NCBI GenBank assembly: GCA_963704975.1
Contig: CAVPIK010000006.1
Coordinates: forward strand, 62,001 to 126,000
Reading direction: 5' to 3'
Length of the DNA: 64,000 bases
Origin: JAGNDO01 sp963704975
GTDB lineage: Bacteria; Chloroflexota; Anaerolineae; Caldilineales; Caldilineaceae
Position 1 is the stretch's first letter. Every line of letters begins with the position of its first letter. The position numbers were made by a program, and so were the translations under genes. The notes beneath the pieces were generated by a model. It was given only the letters and a program-made list of their open reading frames with translations, did not search any database and was not told where the DNA came from. This document shows positions 1-9,859 of the stretch, piece by piece.

Positions 1-411
1 ATAGATGTCCCATTCGGCCAAAAAGCCGCCCAGCACGCCCCGGCGACCAAAGGTGATCAGCAGGGCCACGCCAGCCACGGCCGGGGGCAACACCGCGGGC
101 AGATCCACCAGACTGTCCACCACCTGGCGCAGGGGGATGCGGCCCTTGGCCAGCAGATAGGCCAGGGGCGTGCCAAAAATCACGATCAGCGCCGTGCTGA
201 TCAAGGTGGTGGAGAGGCTGAGGGTGATGGCCTGGCGCACCTGGGGCATGGCCAGATTGCGCCAGATCTCGCCGGGGGCGGCCCGATAGATCAGGGCGGC
301 CAGGGGCAGGGCCAGGAAGACGAGCATGGGCAGGCTGAGCAGATGCCACGGGCTGACGCGGCGGGGCGGTTCCGGGCGCGGGCGGACGGGGGAAGGGGAT
401 CTAGAAGCCAT
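1..411 (-). CDS. modB: Molybdate ABC transporter permease ModB (5' part, runs off the window)
   Basis: Inner-membrane permease of the molybdate ABC importer. Only the first 137 codons are in the window. The start ATG at 411 lies in the last codons of modA, so the two genes overlap by 11 bases and are translationally coupled. After a proline/arginine-rich leader comes a hydrophobic helix (LPMLVFLALPLAALIYR), then a region typical of ModB with LSTTLISTALIVIFGTPLAYLLA and DLPAVLPPAVAGVALL. The frame is intact as far as it goes. Identity rests on the family motifs and on modA directly upstream; the modC ATPase would be expected beyond base 1. Confidence 0.85.
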   Translation of the reverse strand, partial: MASRSPSPVRPRPEPPRRVSPWHLLSLPMLVFLALPLAALIYRAAPGEIWRNLAMPQVRQAITLSLSTTLISTALIVIFGTPLAYLLAKGRIPLRQVVDSLVDLPAVLPPAVAGVALLITFGRRGVLGGFLAEWDIY

Positions 412-1220
412 GATTTGCCAGAATCTCTTGTCCAGCGGGACCGAGGATGTACGCCATAAAGGCGGCGGTTTGCTTGGGGATGATGGCCGTCGGTCACGGG
501 GGCAAGGGGATAGGCGGCGGTCACGTTGAGGGCATCGGGGATGGGGATCTGTTGCACAGTGGTCCCAGCGGCGGCCCCGTCGCTGGCGTAGACCACCCCG
601 GCGTCGGCTTCGCCCAGGCGCACTTTGCTGAGCACGGCCCGCACGTTGATCTCGAAGGAGACCGTGTTGGCCAGCACGCCCTGGCTGAAGTCCGCGGGCA
701 GATCTGGCGCGGCGTCGGCGTTGGCCAGGAAGGTGCGGGTGTACGCGCCCACGGGCACGGAGGCATCGGCCAGGACCACGCGCAGACCGGGGCGGGCCAG
801 ATCGGCCAGGGCGTGGACGTTGCCGGGGTTGTCCGCGGGGAGGACGATCACCAGCCGGTTGTGGGCGAAGATCTGCACGCTTTCGGGGGCATTCGTCCCG
901 GCGGTTACGACGGCGGCCATTTGGGGCTGGTCCGCGCTGGCGAAGAGATCCGCCGGCGCGCCCAGGGCCAGTTGTTGGGCCAGTTGTTGGGATCCGGCGA
1001 AGTTGAGGGTCACCCGCACGTCGGGGTGATCGGCCTCGAACCCTTGGCCCAGGGCAGTGAAGGCTTCGGTCAACGAGGAAGCGGCAAAGACCACCAACTC
1101 GGTTGATGCCGGTTGACCGGTCGGGGCGGAGGTGCCTGTGCAGCCGATCAAAACTAGGGCCACCGCTCCCCCAACCAAGCTTGCTGCTATTCGATTCAAC
1201 AAAAAAAGAGACCTATGCAT
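401..1220 (-). CDS. modA: Molybdate ABC transporter substrate-binding lipoprotein ModA (one frame break)
   Basis: Extracytoplasmic molybdate-binding protein. The start at 1220 (MHRSLFLL) gives a signal peptide with a lipobox ending IGC, then the ModA core: ELVVFAASSLTEAF, NFAGSQQLAQQL, GAPADLFASAD and ADAGVVYASD. The frame breaks near 480; the other frame continues QTAAFMAYILGPAGQEIL and stops at 401-403, as expected for the ModA C-terminus. The stop overlaps the modB start. The start overlaps the end of the upstream tocopherol-cyclase-like gene by 8 bases, so all three are probably one transcript. The break is probably a sequence error. Confidence 0.9.
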
Positions 1221-2223
1221 CGAGAATCTCATCCAAGTGACCGCTGATTTCCAGCCCGGCGTGACGGCCCAGGCCATCAAAGATGACGAGACCATCCTCC
1301 CGCATAAGGCGGACGTGGACCTGGGCGGTCAGGCTTTCCATCACCCGTTGGAGCATGGCTCCCTGACCCGCCGCTGGCTCGTGGAGCAGTCCGCCCTCGG
1401 CCCGGTCGGCCCGGATCTCCAGGCGTGTGGGGCTGGCGTTGGGGGCCGGTGCGCCCGGAAATATGCCAAACCACGTGGGTGTCGTCCAAGGTCAGGCGGG
1501 TGATCTTGGCCCCGGTGTAGGTGGCAAAGCGATAGAGGGTGCCGTCCATCAAAAAGCCGATGATGAAGCCCCGAAAGGCGGTGCCCAGCCAGGGGATGGT
1601 GGCGACGGACGCGCTGAGGCAGACACCGGGCTGGTCGAAATGGTTGGTCTGCATCCACACCCAGGCCCGGGGAAAGGCGCGGCCCCAGTCCTTTTCGATA
1701 TAGCCCCGGCCCTGGGCGAAGTCGATGGTCCTGACCATCCACGGCCAGGCTGCCGCCCAGGCTGTGGTCCAGGCTGACCACGCCGTGATAGCACTGCATG
1801 AAGGGGGTGAAGGTGTACCAATCCATGATGCCAGGGGAGAGGGCGGTGACGGGCCAGGGGGTGGTGCCGGCAAAGGTCGACTTCGCCCCGCAGGGTGCGA
1901 TCCGGGGCGGCGATGTCCAGGGTGATGGACTGGGCGCTGAAATGGTTGGGGCCGATGCGCACGTCGAAGCGGTCCCGGTCGGCGTGGAATTGGTCCAGGG
2001 GATAGCGGTGATAGGTGCTGTGGCCGGTGTTGCCGATCAACGTCTGCACAAAGCAGTGGGAATCCGCCGGATCCGCGGCCAAAAAGACCCCAGGAATCAC
2101 GGCCAAGGCGTGGGTTCCCGTGGGGTCCACCAGCTTGAAGTACCAGCCCTCGAAGAAGGGGGGCCGTTTATTCCAGCCGTGATAGTTGTCAGGTCGCCAG
2201 ATGTTGCGGATGGATGTGAGCAT
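1213..2223 (-). CDS. Tocopherol cyclase family protein (three frame breaks)
   Basis: About 335 residues once breaks near 1870, 1735 and 1450 are bridged. The N-terminus carries the family signature with YHGWNKRPPFFEGWYFKLVD, followed by PGVFLAADPADSHCFVQ, TPFMQCYHGVVSLDHSL, GYIEKDWGRAFPRAWVWMQ and a C-terminal GLEISGHLDEILDA. Plant tocopherol cyclase closes the chromanol ring of vitamin E; bacterial relatives of this length have mostly unknown substrates, so only the family is claimed. The stop codon lies inside the modA start region, suggesting cotranscription with molybdate uptake, although a functional link is not obvious. Confidence 0.8.
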
Positions 2224-2255
2224 GGGATCCTATCGAGTATCGTGTGTCGAGTATT

Positions 2256-3906
2256 TCATTTCAAAAAGGTCAACAGCAGTTGTGCGATCAGAATTTTGGA
2301 AATGGTGGCGATGGGAAAGACCAGGGCATAGCCGATGTTGGGCAGGTCGTTCTCTGCCTGTTCCAGAGAGTAGCCGAGGACGGCGGGTTGGGTCTGTAGG
2401 CCCGACAGCATACCGATCAGCAAGCCGTAGGGGATCTTGAGCAGTTTGTAGCCGATGGTGAGGGTGAGGAAGCCGGTGATGGTGGTGATGGTGGCCCCGG
2501 CCAGGAAGATGGAGAAGCCGCCGCTCTGGGTGAAGGTGTTGACAAAGGTATAGCCGGATCGCAGACCGATGCCGGCCAGGAGCATGATCAGCCCGATCTG
2601 GCGCAGGGTGAGGTTGGCGCTGTAGGGCATGGACCAGTTGATGGGGCCGGTGCGCCGCCGTGCGCCCAGGATCAGGGCCACGATCAGGGGGCCACCGGCG
2701 GAGCCCAGCTTGAAGACCGTGCCGCCGGGCAGGGGGATGGGGATCAGCCCGACCAGCAGGCCCAGGCTCAGGCCCAGGCCAAAGGTGAGCATGTCCACTT
2801 CGCTCAGGGCTTTGTAGGAGTCGCCGAAGAGTTTGCTGATCTCGGCCAGATCTTCTCGGCGGGCCACCACCCGCACCCGGTCGCCCAGCTCCAACTGGGT
2901 GTCGCCGTGGGCCAGCAGATCCACGTCTCCCCGGCGCACGCGGGTGACCAGGGCGCCGTAGCGCCGGGGCAGGCCCAACTCTTCCAGCCGCCGCCCGGCG
3001 ATCTCCGGGTTGGAGACGAAGACCCGGCGGAAGTCGTAGGTGCTGCGGTCCAGTTCCAGATGATGGTCGGTCAGCTCGCCAAAGAGAGGGGCCACCCGAT
3101 CCACCTCGTCCGGCGCGCCGACGATGCTGAGGAGATCCCCGTGGGCCAAGAGGGTGCTGCCCAGGGCCAGGGCGGTCTGGCCGTCATGGTTCATGCGTCC
3201 AAAGACTACATCCCACTTGTTATGCCGGGTCAGTTCCCGCAGGGGCACGCCCACCACGTCGGGCCGGGTGATGCGCACGGTGCGGTTGTAGAGGTTCTGG
3301 TCCACGGCGTTGAACTCCCGCAGCCCGGCGGCCTCTTTCTTGAAGTCGATTTTCCACACCTTTTGGGTGACGAAGACCGCCAACAACATGCCCAGCACGC
3401 CCATGGGATAGGCCACAGAATAGCCCACCACCGGCTCGGCCAAGAGGGCCGTGCGCAGTTCCACCGGCGTGCTGTTGTTGATGTAGTCCAGCAGGCCAGC
3501 CAGGGCGGGGGTATTGGTCAGGCTGCCAGCAAACATGCCCGCTGTGACCGACGGTTTGAGGCCCAACAGCAGAGACCAGCCCACGGTCAGCCCGGCCGCC
3601 ACCAGGATCATGGAAAGGATGAAAAGATTATCCCGCAGCCCTTTGCGCCGGAAAGAAGCAAAAAAGCCCGGTCCGCTGCTCAGGCCAATGGTGTAGACGA
3701 AAATCACCAGCCCCAGGGTGAAAACAATGTCCGGCAACTTTAGATCCGGACTGAGGGCGCCCACGGCCAGCCCGACAAAGAGCACGGCGGCCACACCCAG
3801 GCTGGATCCTTTGACCTTGATCCGACCCAGGGGATAGCCGATGGCGGCAACGATAAAAAGTAAGAGGAGGGGGTTTGTCGGCGAGCAGATCGATTATCGG
3901 TTGCAT
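2256..3906 (-). CDS. AspT/YidE/YbjL-type transporter with two TrkA-C domains (one frame break)
   Basis: Membrane transporter of about 550 residues, the usual size of the YidE/YbjL group, which includes the aspartate:alanine antiporter AspT. The start at 3906 (MQPIIDLLADKPP) joins the long frame across a break at about 3870, in a run of five Gs on the plus strand. Two membrane halves (GLSSGPGFFASFR, MFAGSLTNTPALAGLL at the N-terminus; LIPIPLPGGTVFKLGSAGGP, YALVFPIATISKILIAQLL at the C-terminus) surround two cytosolic TrkA-C-like domains at about 200-350. The GSAGGPL segment is typical of the second repeat. Substrate cannot be read from sequence; an amino-acid or dicarboxylate antiporter is the family expectation. 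Confidence 0.8.
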
Positions 3907-4298
3907 TATCGTATGCCTTCTATTTTTAGTTTCATCGCACGATTGCGGTGTCCAAATGAACACCCGCGCCTGATCATACTTCAAGGTATACGAGGGTGCA
4001 AAGTTGGTGGGTTGGATCGGGGGCGTGCGTCGAGAAGTTGACTTGCGGGGACAGTCGGGCTACCATGCGGGAAAGACAGCCGATGAGCGTGTTCAAAACG
4101 CGTCGGGCCGACACCATCCGCCGGGGGCTGAAGCGCCCCGGCTGGTCGGGGAAACCCGATGAATCGGGTTGGATGTCGGCCAGCCCATTCGTCGACTCAG
4201 CCCGATTCATCGGGCTTGTTGTGCCCAGCCGGGGCGCTTCAGCCCCCGGCGGTATGCGGATTGAGCGTATTTTGCCATTCAAACGAAAGTCATTCACC
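3907..4298. other. Intergenic region with a palindromic element, no gene
   Basis: Divergent spacer between the AspT-like transporter (minus) and the HipA-like kinase (plus). Apart from the 135-base inverted-repeat element at 4118-4252, I see no coding potential and no clear promoter. Confidence 0.6.
4118..4252. repeat. MITE-like inverted-repeat element, copy 1
   Basis: A 135-base element with terminal inverted repeats of about 28 bases (left CCGCCGGGGGCTGAAGCGCC, right its complement ending at 4252). Inside are two smaller hairpins, AACCCGATGAATCGGGTT and AGCCCGATTCATCGGGCT. A second copy with the same arms and a diverged interior is at 47129-47263. No reading frame is contained. It resembles a MITE or a long REP-type palindrome. 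Confidence 0.75.
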
Positions 4299-5081
4299 AT
4301 GCTACGACACTTAACCGCCACCCGATATGTCACCCCCCTACGGGAGGGTGGCTCTCTGCCCGCCGTGGTGGAGGCGGACGACGGCGGCCTCTATGTGATG
4401 AAGTTCGCCGGGGCCGGCCAGGGACCCAAGGCCCTGATCGCCGAAATCATCGCCGGGGAGTTGGCCCGATCCCTGGGCTTTGCCGTGCCGGAACAGGTGC
4501 TGATGACCCTGGACCCGGCCATCGGACGCACGGAGGGCGACCCGGAGATCCGGGAACTGTTGGCCGCCAGCGTCGGGGTCAACCTGGCCATGGACTTTTT
4601 GCCCGAAGCCTTCGCCTTCAACCCCCTGCTGCGCCCCGGCCCGGCGGCGGATCTGGCCTCCCGCATCGTCTGGTTTGACGCCTTTGTGACCAACGTGGAC
4701 CGCACGCCCCGCAATGTCAACATGCTGCTGTGGGAAGAGGAATTGTGGCTGATCGACCACGGGGCCGCCCTCTATTTTCATCACAGTTGGGACGACTACG
4801 CGGCCCGCAGCCGCACGCCCTTTGCCCTGATCAAGGACCATGTCATGCTGCCCTTTGCCACCGCCCTGGCCCAGGCGGACGCGGATCTGCGCCCGCGCAT
4901 CACCCCGGCGCTGATCCGGGAAGTGGTTTCGTGGGTGCCGGATGGCTGGCTGCTGGTGGATGCGCCCTTCGCCGACGTGGCCGCCCATCGGGCTGGATAC
5001 GAGGAATATTTGCTGGGTCGGCTGGCCGCCGCACCCGCTTTTGTGGAGGAGGCCGTGAATGCCCATGCCCGACTCCGCTGA
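4299..5081 (+). CDS. HipA-like kinase family protein
   Basis: A 260-residue protein resembling the HipA_2 kinase family. The frame is open upstream, but ATG 4299 is preferred because MLRHLTATRYV begins the family-like N-terminus and upstream codons read through the repeat element. A nucleotide-binding part (GGLYVMKFAGAGQGPKALIA) is followed by a catalytic-loop-like FVTNVDRTPRNVNMLL and a metal-binding-like WLIDHGAALYF. Its end overlaps the next gene by 23 bases. Families of this type usually sit next to DUF3037, as here. Targets are unknown and there is no sign of a toxin-antitoxin partner such as HipB. Confidence 0.8.
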   Translation: MLRHLTATRYVTPLREGGSLPAVVEADDGGLYVMKFAGAGQGPKALIAEIIAGELARSLGFAVPEQVLMTLDPAIGRTEGDPEIRELLAASVGVNLAMDFLPEAFAFNPLLRPGPAADLASRIVWFDAFVTNVDRTPRNVNMLLWEEELWLIDHGAALYFHHSWDDYAARSRTPFALIKDHVMLPFATALAQADADLRPRITPALIREVVSWVPDGWLLVDAPFADVAAHRAGYEEYLLGRLAAAPAFVEEAVNAHARLR

Positions 5082-5457
5082 TGACATCCGCCGTCATCCC
5101 TACGAATACGCCCTGATCCGGGTCGTGCCCAGGGTGGACCGGGAGGAATTTGTCAACGTGGGGGTGATCCTCTTCTGCCGCACCCTGCGCTTTCTGGATC
5201 TGCGTCTGCGCCTGGACGAGGCCCGACTCCTGGCCCTGCACCCCGGCGTGGATCTGGATCAAGTGCGGGCGCACCTGGCCCTGATCCCCCAAGTCATGGC
5301 CGGGGAAGGCCCCTTCGCCGGGCTGGACCGGGCCGAACGCTTCCGCTGGGTGGCCGCGCCCCACAGCACCACGGTCCAGGCCTCCCCCATCCACAGCGGC
5401 CTGTGCCAAGATCCCGTGACAGCGTTGGAACAGATCTTCAACACGATGGTGGGATGA
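5059..5457 (+). CDS. DUF3037 family protein
   Basis: A 132-residue protein. Recognisable family segments are YEYALIRVVPRVDREEFVNV, then GVILFCRTLRFLDLRL. It starts 23 bases before the stop of the HipA-like gene, so the two are translationally coupled; this pair is common in Chloroflexota and Actinobacteria. Function is unknown. The downstream side ends directly in a convergent hairpin. Confidence 0.85.
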   Translation: MPMPDSADDIRRHPYEYALIRVVPRVDREEFVNVGVILFCRTLRFLDLRLRLDEARLLALHPGVDLDQVRAHLALIPQVMAGEGPFAGLDRAERFRWVAAPHSTTVQASPIHSGLCQDPVTALEQIFNTMVG

Positions 5458-5468
5458 TACGAATTTAG

Positions 5469-5547
5469 ATTTTGGAATGTCGATTTTGGATTGGTCATGT
5501 GGGGCTGACCCGACCAATCCAAAATCCAAAATCAACAATCCAAAATC
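5469..5547. repeat. Iterated-word hairpin (word GATTTTGGA) between convergent genes
   Basis: The left arm has GATTTTGGA twice; the right arm, from about 5512, has its complement TCCAAAATC three times. The loop is about 16-18 bases. It fills the whole gap between DUF3037 (plus) and the DUF3159 gene (minus), so it could act as a two-way terminator. A half copy of the same word is at 11321-11339. Confidence 0.8.
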
Positions 5548-6220
5548 AGAAGCCCTTGCGTTGACCGGACCACGGGGGCGGGGCGTCGATTTCGAATTCT
5601 TCGACGCTGGGACCGGCCAGGTTGCGTAGCCGCCAGGTGCCGTAGAGATAGGTGACCACCAGCAAGACGATCAGGGCGGGCCAGCCGGAGAGGATGTTGG
5701 CCAGGGCCAGGCCCCCGGCGTCTCCGGCCTGAAAGAGGCTCAACTGGAGCAGGGCGCGGGCGCCAAAGAAGATGGCCCACAGCCACGTCACCTCGGCATA
5801 GGCCGGGCGCACCCGTGGATGCCAATACCAGCCCAGGGGCCAGCGCCGGGCGATCACGCTGCTCCACGCCACCAGGGGACGCCGGGCCAGGTTGCTGATC
5901 ACGGCCAGGATCGCGGTCAACCCGCTGGTGAAGATGCCGGGCAGAAAGAAGCCCTCGGCTCGGCCCACCAGACGCACGAGCAGATAGGCGAAGGCCGCGC
6001 CGGCCAAGCCGAGCAGGGCATAGAGCATGGGCTCTCCCCGCAGCCGCCGCCACCCGGCCAAAAGCAGGGAAGCGCCCAGGGCCGCCCCCACCGCCCAATC
6101 CGCCCCGGCCAGCCCGTTGATCAACACAAAAAGCAGGGGCGGCAAGACGGAATCCACCACCTTCACCCGCCCCGCCACCACCGTGCGGAACTCATCCACC
6201 ACCTCGCGCAATTTATCCAT
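5546..6220 (-). CDS. DUF3159-like integral membrane protein
   Basis: About 224 residues from ATG 6220 (MDKLREVVDEF); an in-frame start 30 bases upstream is possible. Five to six hydrophobic segments are visible (LPPLLFVLINGLAG, LLGLAGAAFAYLLVRLVG, VTWLWAIFFGARALLQLSLF, WPALIVLLVVTYLYGTWRL). The GIFTSGLTAILAVISNLARR and RPLVAWSSVIARRWPLGWYW segments resemble DUF3159. Function unknown. It ends inside the word hairpin that separates it from DUF3037. Confidence 0.7.
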   Translation of the reverse strand: MDKLREVVDEFRTVVAGRVKVVDSVLPPLLFVLINGLAGADWAVGAALGASLLLAGWRRLRGEPMLYALLGLAGAAFAYLLVRLVGRAEGFFLPGIFTSGLTAILAVISNLARRPLVAWSSVIARRWPLGWYWHPRVRPAYAEVTWLWAIFFGARALLQLSLFQAGDAGGLALANILSGWPALIVLLVVTYLYGTWRLRNLAGPSVEEFEIDAPPPWSGQRKGF

Positions 6221-6282
6221 ATCTCGTCCATCCTCCACCAAATCAACCAATCAACCTATCAACAACCCTCAAGGACCCAGCC

Positions 6283-7053
6283 ATGAGCGACCTGATCAAC
6301 CTGACCACCCAAGACCGCATCCTGACCATCCAAATGAACCGGCCCGACAAAAAGAACGCCCTGACCCTGGACATGTACACCATCATGGCCGGGGCCATGC
6401 GGGCCGCGGAGGCAGACCCCAACGTGCGGGTGATCCTCTTCACCGGGGCCGGGGGCAACTTCACCAGCGGCAACGATCTGGGGGATTTTATGATCTCCCC
6501 GCCCGTGGGGGCGGACAGCCCGGTCTGGCTCTTTCTCTCCGCCCTGTTCGAGGCCAAGAAGCCCCTGGTCTCCGCGGTGACCGGGGTGGCCGTGGGCATC
6601 GGCACCACCATGCTCCTCCACTGCGACCTGGCCTATGCCGGGGAGAGCGCCCGCTTTATTTTGCCCTTTATCAATTTGGGGCTGGTGCCGGAAGCCGGGT
6701 CCAGTTTTCTGCTGCCCCGCTTCTTGGGCCACGTGCGGGCCGCGGAATTGCTCATGCTGGGGGACAGCTTTGACGCGGCCAAGGCACTCGAACTGGGCTT
6801 TGTCAACCAAGTGGTGGCGGACGCAGAGGTGGAAGCCCTGGCCCGGTCCAAGGCGGCCCAACTGGCGGCCAAGCCCCCCGCCGCCCTACGCATGACCAAG
6901 GCCATGCTCAAAGAGGGCCACGCCGACGCCCTGGCCGCCACGGTCCGCAAAGAGAGCCCCCGCTTCATCGAACGCCTCCACTCCGACGAAGCCGCCGAAG
7001 CCCTCCAAGCCTTCATGGAACGCCGCGCGCCGGACTTTTCCCGGTTTGAGTAG
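6283..7053 (+). CDS. Enoyl-CoA hydratase/isomerase family protein
   Basis: Crotonase-fold enzyme, 256 residues, the normal length, intact frame. Motifs in order: MNRPDKKNALTLDMY, the oxyanion-hole segment GAGGNFTSGNDLGDF (residues 54-70), VTGVAVGIGTTMLLHCDLAY (residues 100-120) and LGLVPEAGSSFLLPRFLG. The conserved Glu of LVPEAGSS fits an enoyl-CoA hydratase acting in fatty-acid or amino-acid breakdown; exact substrate is not determinable. Monocistronic, with divergent DUF3159 upstream and a convergent word hairpin downstream. Confidence 0.85.
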   Translation: MSDLINLTTQDRILTIQMNRPDKKNALTLDMYTIMAGAMRAAEADPNVRVILFTGAGGNFTSGNDLGDFMISPPVGADSPVWLFLSALFEAKKPLVSAVTGVAVGIGTTMLLHCDLAYAGESARFILPFINLGLVPEAGSSFLLPRFLGHVRAAELLMLGDSFDAAKALELGFVNQVVADAEVEALARSKAAQLAAKPPAALRMTKAMLKEGHADALAATVRKESPRFIERLHSDEAAEALQAFMERRAPDFSRFE

Positions 7054-7055
7054 AC

Positions 7056-7137
7056 GGGGTGAAGGATTGAAGGGGTGATGGGGTGAGCGGGTGATTTCCC
7101 ATCGCATTCACCCCATCACCCGCATCACCCGCTCACC
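7056..7137. repeat. Iterated-word hairpin (word GGGTGA) between convergent genes
   Basis: The left half repeats GGGTGA/GGGGTGA; the right half repeats the complement TCACCC five times (CATTCACCCCATCACCCGCA and onwards). It occupies the gap between the enoyl-CoA hydratase and DUF192 genes, which converge. The same word without a matching second arm occurs at 46697-46740. Confidence 0.75.
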
Positions 7138-7139
7138 TT

Positions 7140-7490
7140 TCACCGCCCCTTCACCACCAACGCATCCCCCACCTGGGTGTGGGTGCGGGCCAGGGTGCCG
7201 GCGGGGAGTTCGATGACGTAGCGGCTGGTGCGGTGGATTTTGCCGAAACGCCAGGGCTTCATCTCCGGGTCCAGGGCCACGACGTGGTTTTCCTTGTCCA
7301 CATAGACCACGTCGAGGGGGATGGACATGAACATCATGTGGATGCTGTTGCACGGTTCGATCAACAGCCCATTGCCTCTGGGCAAATTCTTGGTCCCGAT
7401 CAGCCCCTTGAAGCGTTTCCAAAATGAATCGGCCACATGACCTGCGTCCACCAGGGTGGTGCCACGAGTTTGGTTCTTGACATGCAACAT
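7140..7490 (-). CDS. DUF192 family protein
   Basis: A 116-residue protein. DUF192 hallmarks: TRGTTLVDAGHVADSFWKRF, KGLIGTKNLPRGNGLLIEPC, NSIHMMFMSIPLDVVYVDKE and a C-terminal VIELPAGTLARTHTQVGD. No signal peptide, whereas some relatives are secreted. Members often lie near pilus or secretion genes, and the next gene upstream on this strand side encodes a prepilin peptidase. Function is unknown. Confidence 0.85.
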   Translation of the reverse strand: MLHVKNQTRGTTLVDAGHVADSFWKRFKGLIGTKNLPRGNGLLIEPCNSIHMMFMSIPLDVVYVDKENHVVALDPEMKPWRFGKIHRTSRYVIELPAGTLARTHTQVGDALVVKGR

Positions 7491-7526
7491 GATTGCCCTC
7501 CGAGATTTGCGAGGGGCGAAGAGTGA

Positions 7527-7629
7527 TCAATGCACAATTGACAATGCACAATGCACAATGGTGTGGTTGACACGATCAGAGTAGTCGCTGCACCCCATTG
7601 TGCATTGTAAATTGTGCATTGTGCATTGA
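7527..7629. repeat. Iterated-word hairpin (word AATGCACA), copy 1
   Basis: The left arm reads CAATGCACA repeatedly; the right arm (7593-7629) is its complement ATTGTGCATTG repeated, followed by a T run. The 30-base loop is not repetitive. The same word forms a second hairpin at 11338-11455 and half a hairpin at 39659-39692. Confidence 0.85.
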
Positions 7630-7633
7630 TTTT

Positions 7634-8347
7634 TTATTGCCCCAAAAACATGAAAAGACTATAGATGGCGCCCAAGGAGAGATACGGCGCATAGGCCATG
7701 GTGGCCTTGCGTCCGGCTCGGCGCACGATGAGCAAATAGAGGGCGGCCAGTCCGCCCAGGATCACGCCCAGGATCAGGGTTGTGGTGACGTTGGGATAGC
7801 CGATCATCAGGCCGATCACCCCGGCCAGCTTGACATCCCCCATGCCCAGGCTGCCCCGACTCACCAAGGCCAGGATCAGAAAGATCCCCAAGCCCAGTGC
7901 GCCGCCGATCAGGGCGTTGAGGGGGGTGGGCGTGCCGGGGAGCAAGCTGAAGGCCAGGGCCACCAGGGCCGCCGGGGCGGTCATCACGTTGAGGACGCGC
8001 CGGGTTTCCAGGTCGATCACCAGCACGGCGAGCAGATACCCGGCATAGAGCCAAACCACGGCCAGCAGAGATCCATCCCCGGCAAAACGCCAGCCCAACA
8101 ACCCGCACAGCCCGATGGTCGCCAACTCCAACAGGGGACCCCGGCGGGCGCGCTGTTCGCCACAGCCAGGGCATTTCCCCCGATTGAGCGGAAACCAGAG
8201 CAGGCTCCACGCATGGCGCAGATCGTGGCGGGTGGGACGTCGCCACGTCTCGCTGCCCCAAGCGGGCAGCAGATCCGCGGCCAGGTTGCCCAGTCCGCCA
8301 AAGAGCCAGCCGATCAGCAGACCGGCCAGGATGGAGCCGATCTCCAC
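7634..8347 (-). CDS. Prepilin peptidase (A24 family)
   Basis: Integral-membrane aspartic protease that processes type IV pilin-like proteins, 237 residues. The two catalytic aspartates are placed as usual: VIDLETRRVLN near residue 112 and the GxGD-type SLGMGDVKLAGVIG near 168. Six or more hydrophobic helices follow. The cytosolic N-terminal domain has one CxxC (CPGCGEQ) where many family members have two. Some bacterial lineages lack the cysteines, so activity is not excluded. No pilin genes are in the window. Confidence 0.85.
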   Translation of the reverse strand: MEIGSILAGLLIGWLFGGLGNLAADLLPAWGSETWRRPTRHDLRHAWSLLWFPLNRGKCPGCGEQRARRGPLLELATIGLCGLLGWRFAGDGSLLAVVWLYAGYLLAVLVIDLETRRVLNVMTAPAALVALAFSLLPGTPTPLNALIGGALGLGIFLILALVSRGSLGMGDVKLAGVIGLMIGYPNVTTTLILGVILGGLAALYLLIVRRAGRKATMAYAPYLSLGAIYSLFMFLGQ

Positions 8348-8609
8348 CGCCCCCAGGTTAAACGAGGTCCATTCATCGCATCCAATCGGTTGATTGCGGT
8401 GAAAATTACTTTCCTATCTTGCATCTTGCCACGTTCAGGCCGGGAACGCAATGGCACAATCGGCAACATTTCGTCTTGCCCCCCTTGCATTGCCCACGGT
8501 TCAGGGCTATAGTGGACCCATCCCCTCCGCCCCAAATCGCCCAATCTAGGCCACAATCTCACTCAATCCCATATCGCTTCTTCACCCGACCAGAGAGGAA
8601 ACCCAAGCC

Positions 8610-9859
8610 ATGAACTATGACGTTGATGTGCTGATCATCGGGGCCGGTGTCATCGGTATCACCACGGCCCACTATTTGTTGGACGAGGGCCGCAGCCCCG
8701 TGGTGATCGACAAAGGCGATGTGTGCGCCGGGGCGTCCTACGGCAACGCCGGGCTGATCGTGCCCAGCCACGCCATCCCCCTGGCCGTGCCCGGGGTCAC
8801 CCGCCAGGGGCTGAAGTGGCTGCTCAACCCGGACAGCCCCTTCTACATCAAGCCCCGGCCCGACCCGGATCTGGTGCGCTGGTTGTGGCAATTTCAGAAG
8901 GCGGCCACCACAACCACCATGAATCGGGTGATCCCCACCTGCTCAGTCTGGGCCGGGCCAGCATGGAACTGTACAAAGAGTTCGCCCAGGATGCGGCCCT
9001 CGACTTCAGCTTTGAGCAGAAGGGCGGCCTCTATCTCTACGCCAGCCAGGCCGGGTTGGATGGGGCCGTGGCCGAATCTCGCCATCTGGCCGAGTATGGG
9101 GGTGAACTCCACGGTGTTGGACACCGCCGGGGTCAACCACATCATGCCCGTGGCCAAACCGGGCATGGCCGGCGGGGTTTTCTACCCGGCGGACGCCCAC
9201 ATCGTGCCGGATCGCTTTGTGACCTCCCTGGCGCAAAAAGGTGACAGGATCGGGGCGGCGAGATCCACGGCGACACCGAGGTGTTGAGCATCAAGGTGGT
9301 GGGGCGCAGGGTGATGGAGGTGCAGACCACCCGGGGCCTCTTCCGGCCCAAACAGGTGGTCTTGGCCGCCGGGGCCTGGTCGGCGACTTTGGCCGCCCAA
9401 TTGGGCCTGCGCCTGCCCGTGCAACCGGCCAAGGGCTACAGCATCACCATCCAGCGCCCGGACAACTTCCCCGAACTCCACATGCACCTGGGCGAGAGCA
9501 AGATCGCCGTCACCCCCATGGCCGACACCCTGCGCTTTGCCGGCACCTTGGAGATGGCCGGGCTGGATCTCTCCATCAACCAGCGCCGGGTGGAGGCCAT
9601 CCGCCGGGGCGTGGTGGACTTCTTGGACGTGGATCCCCACAAGGGATTGATCGAGATCTGGCGGGGCCTGCGCCCCCTCTCGCCGGACACCCTGCCCATC
9701 ATCGGCCCCAGCCCCAAACAGGACAATCTGGTGCTTTGCACGGGTCACGGCATGTTGGGCATCTCCATGGGCCCCATCAGCGGCAAACTGGCCGCCCAGA
9801 TCGTGGCCGGGGTCAAGCCGGATCTGGACCCGGCTCCTCTGCGGTTGGAGCGCTTTTAG
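8610..9859 (+). CDS. FAD-dependent amino-acid oxidoreductase, DadA-like (three frame breaks)
   Basis: About 415 residues after bridging breaks near 8925, 9095 and 9245. The N-terminal dinucleotide-binding motif is IIGAGVIGITTAHYLLDEG, followed by GDVCAGASYGNAGLIVPSH, typical of D-amino-acid dehydrogenases of the DAO family. The C-terminal half has VVLAAGAWSATLAAQLGLRL, PVQPAKGYSITI, GLRPLSPDTLPIIGP and LCTGHGMLGISMGPISGKL, which match the DadA FAD/substrate domain. Expected reaction: oxidative deamination of an amino acid feeding electrons to the respiratory chain. Start ATG 8610 follows an AGAGAGG ribosome-binding site. It converges with the next gene and the stop codons overlap. Confidence 0.85.
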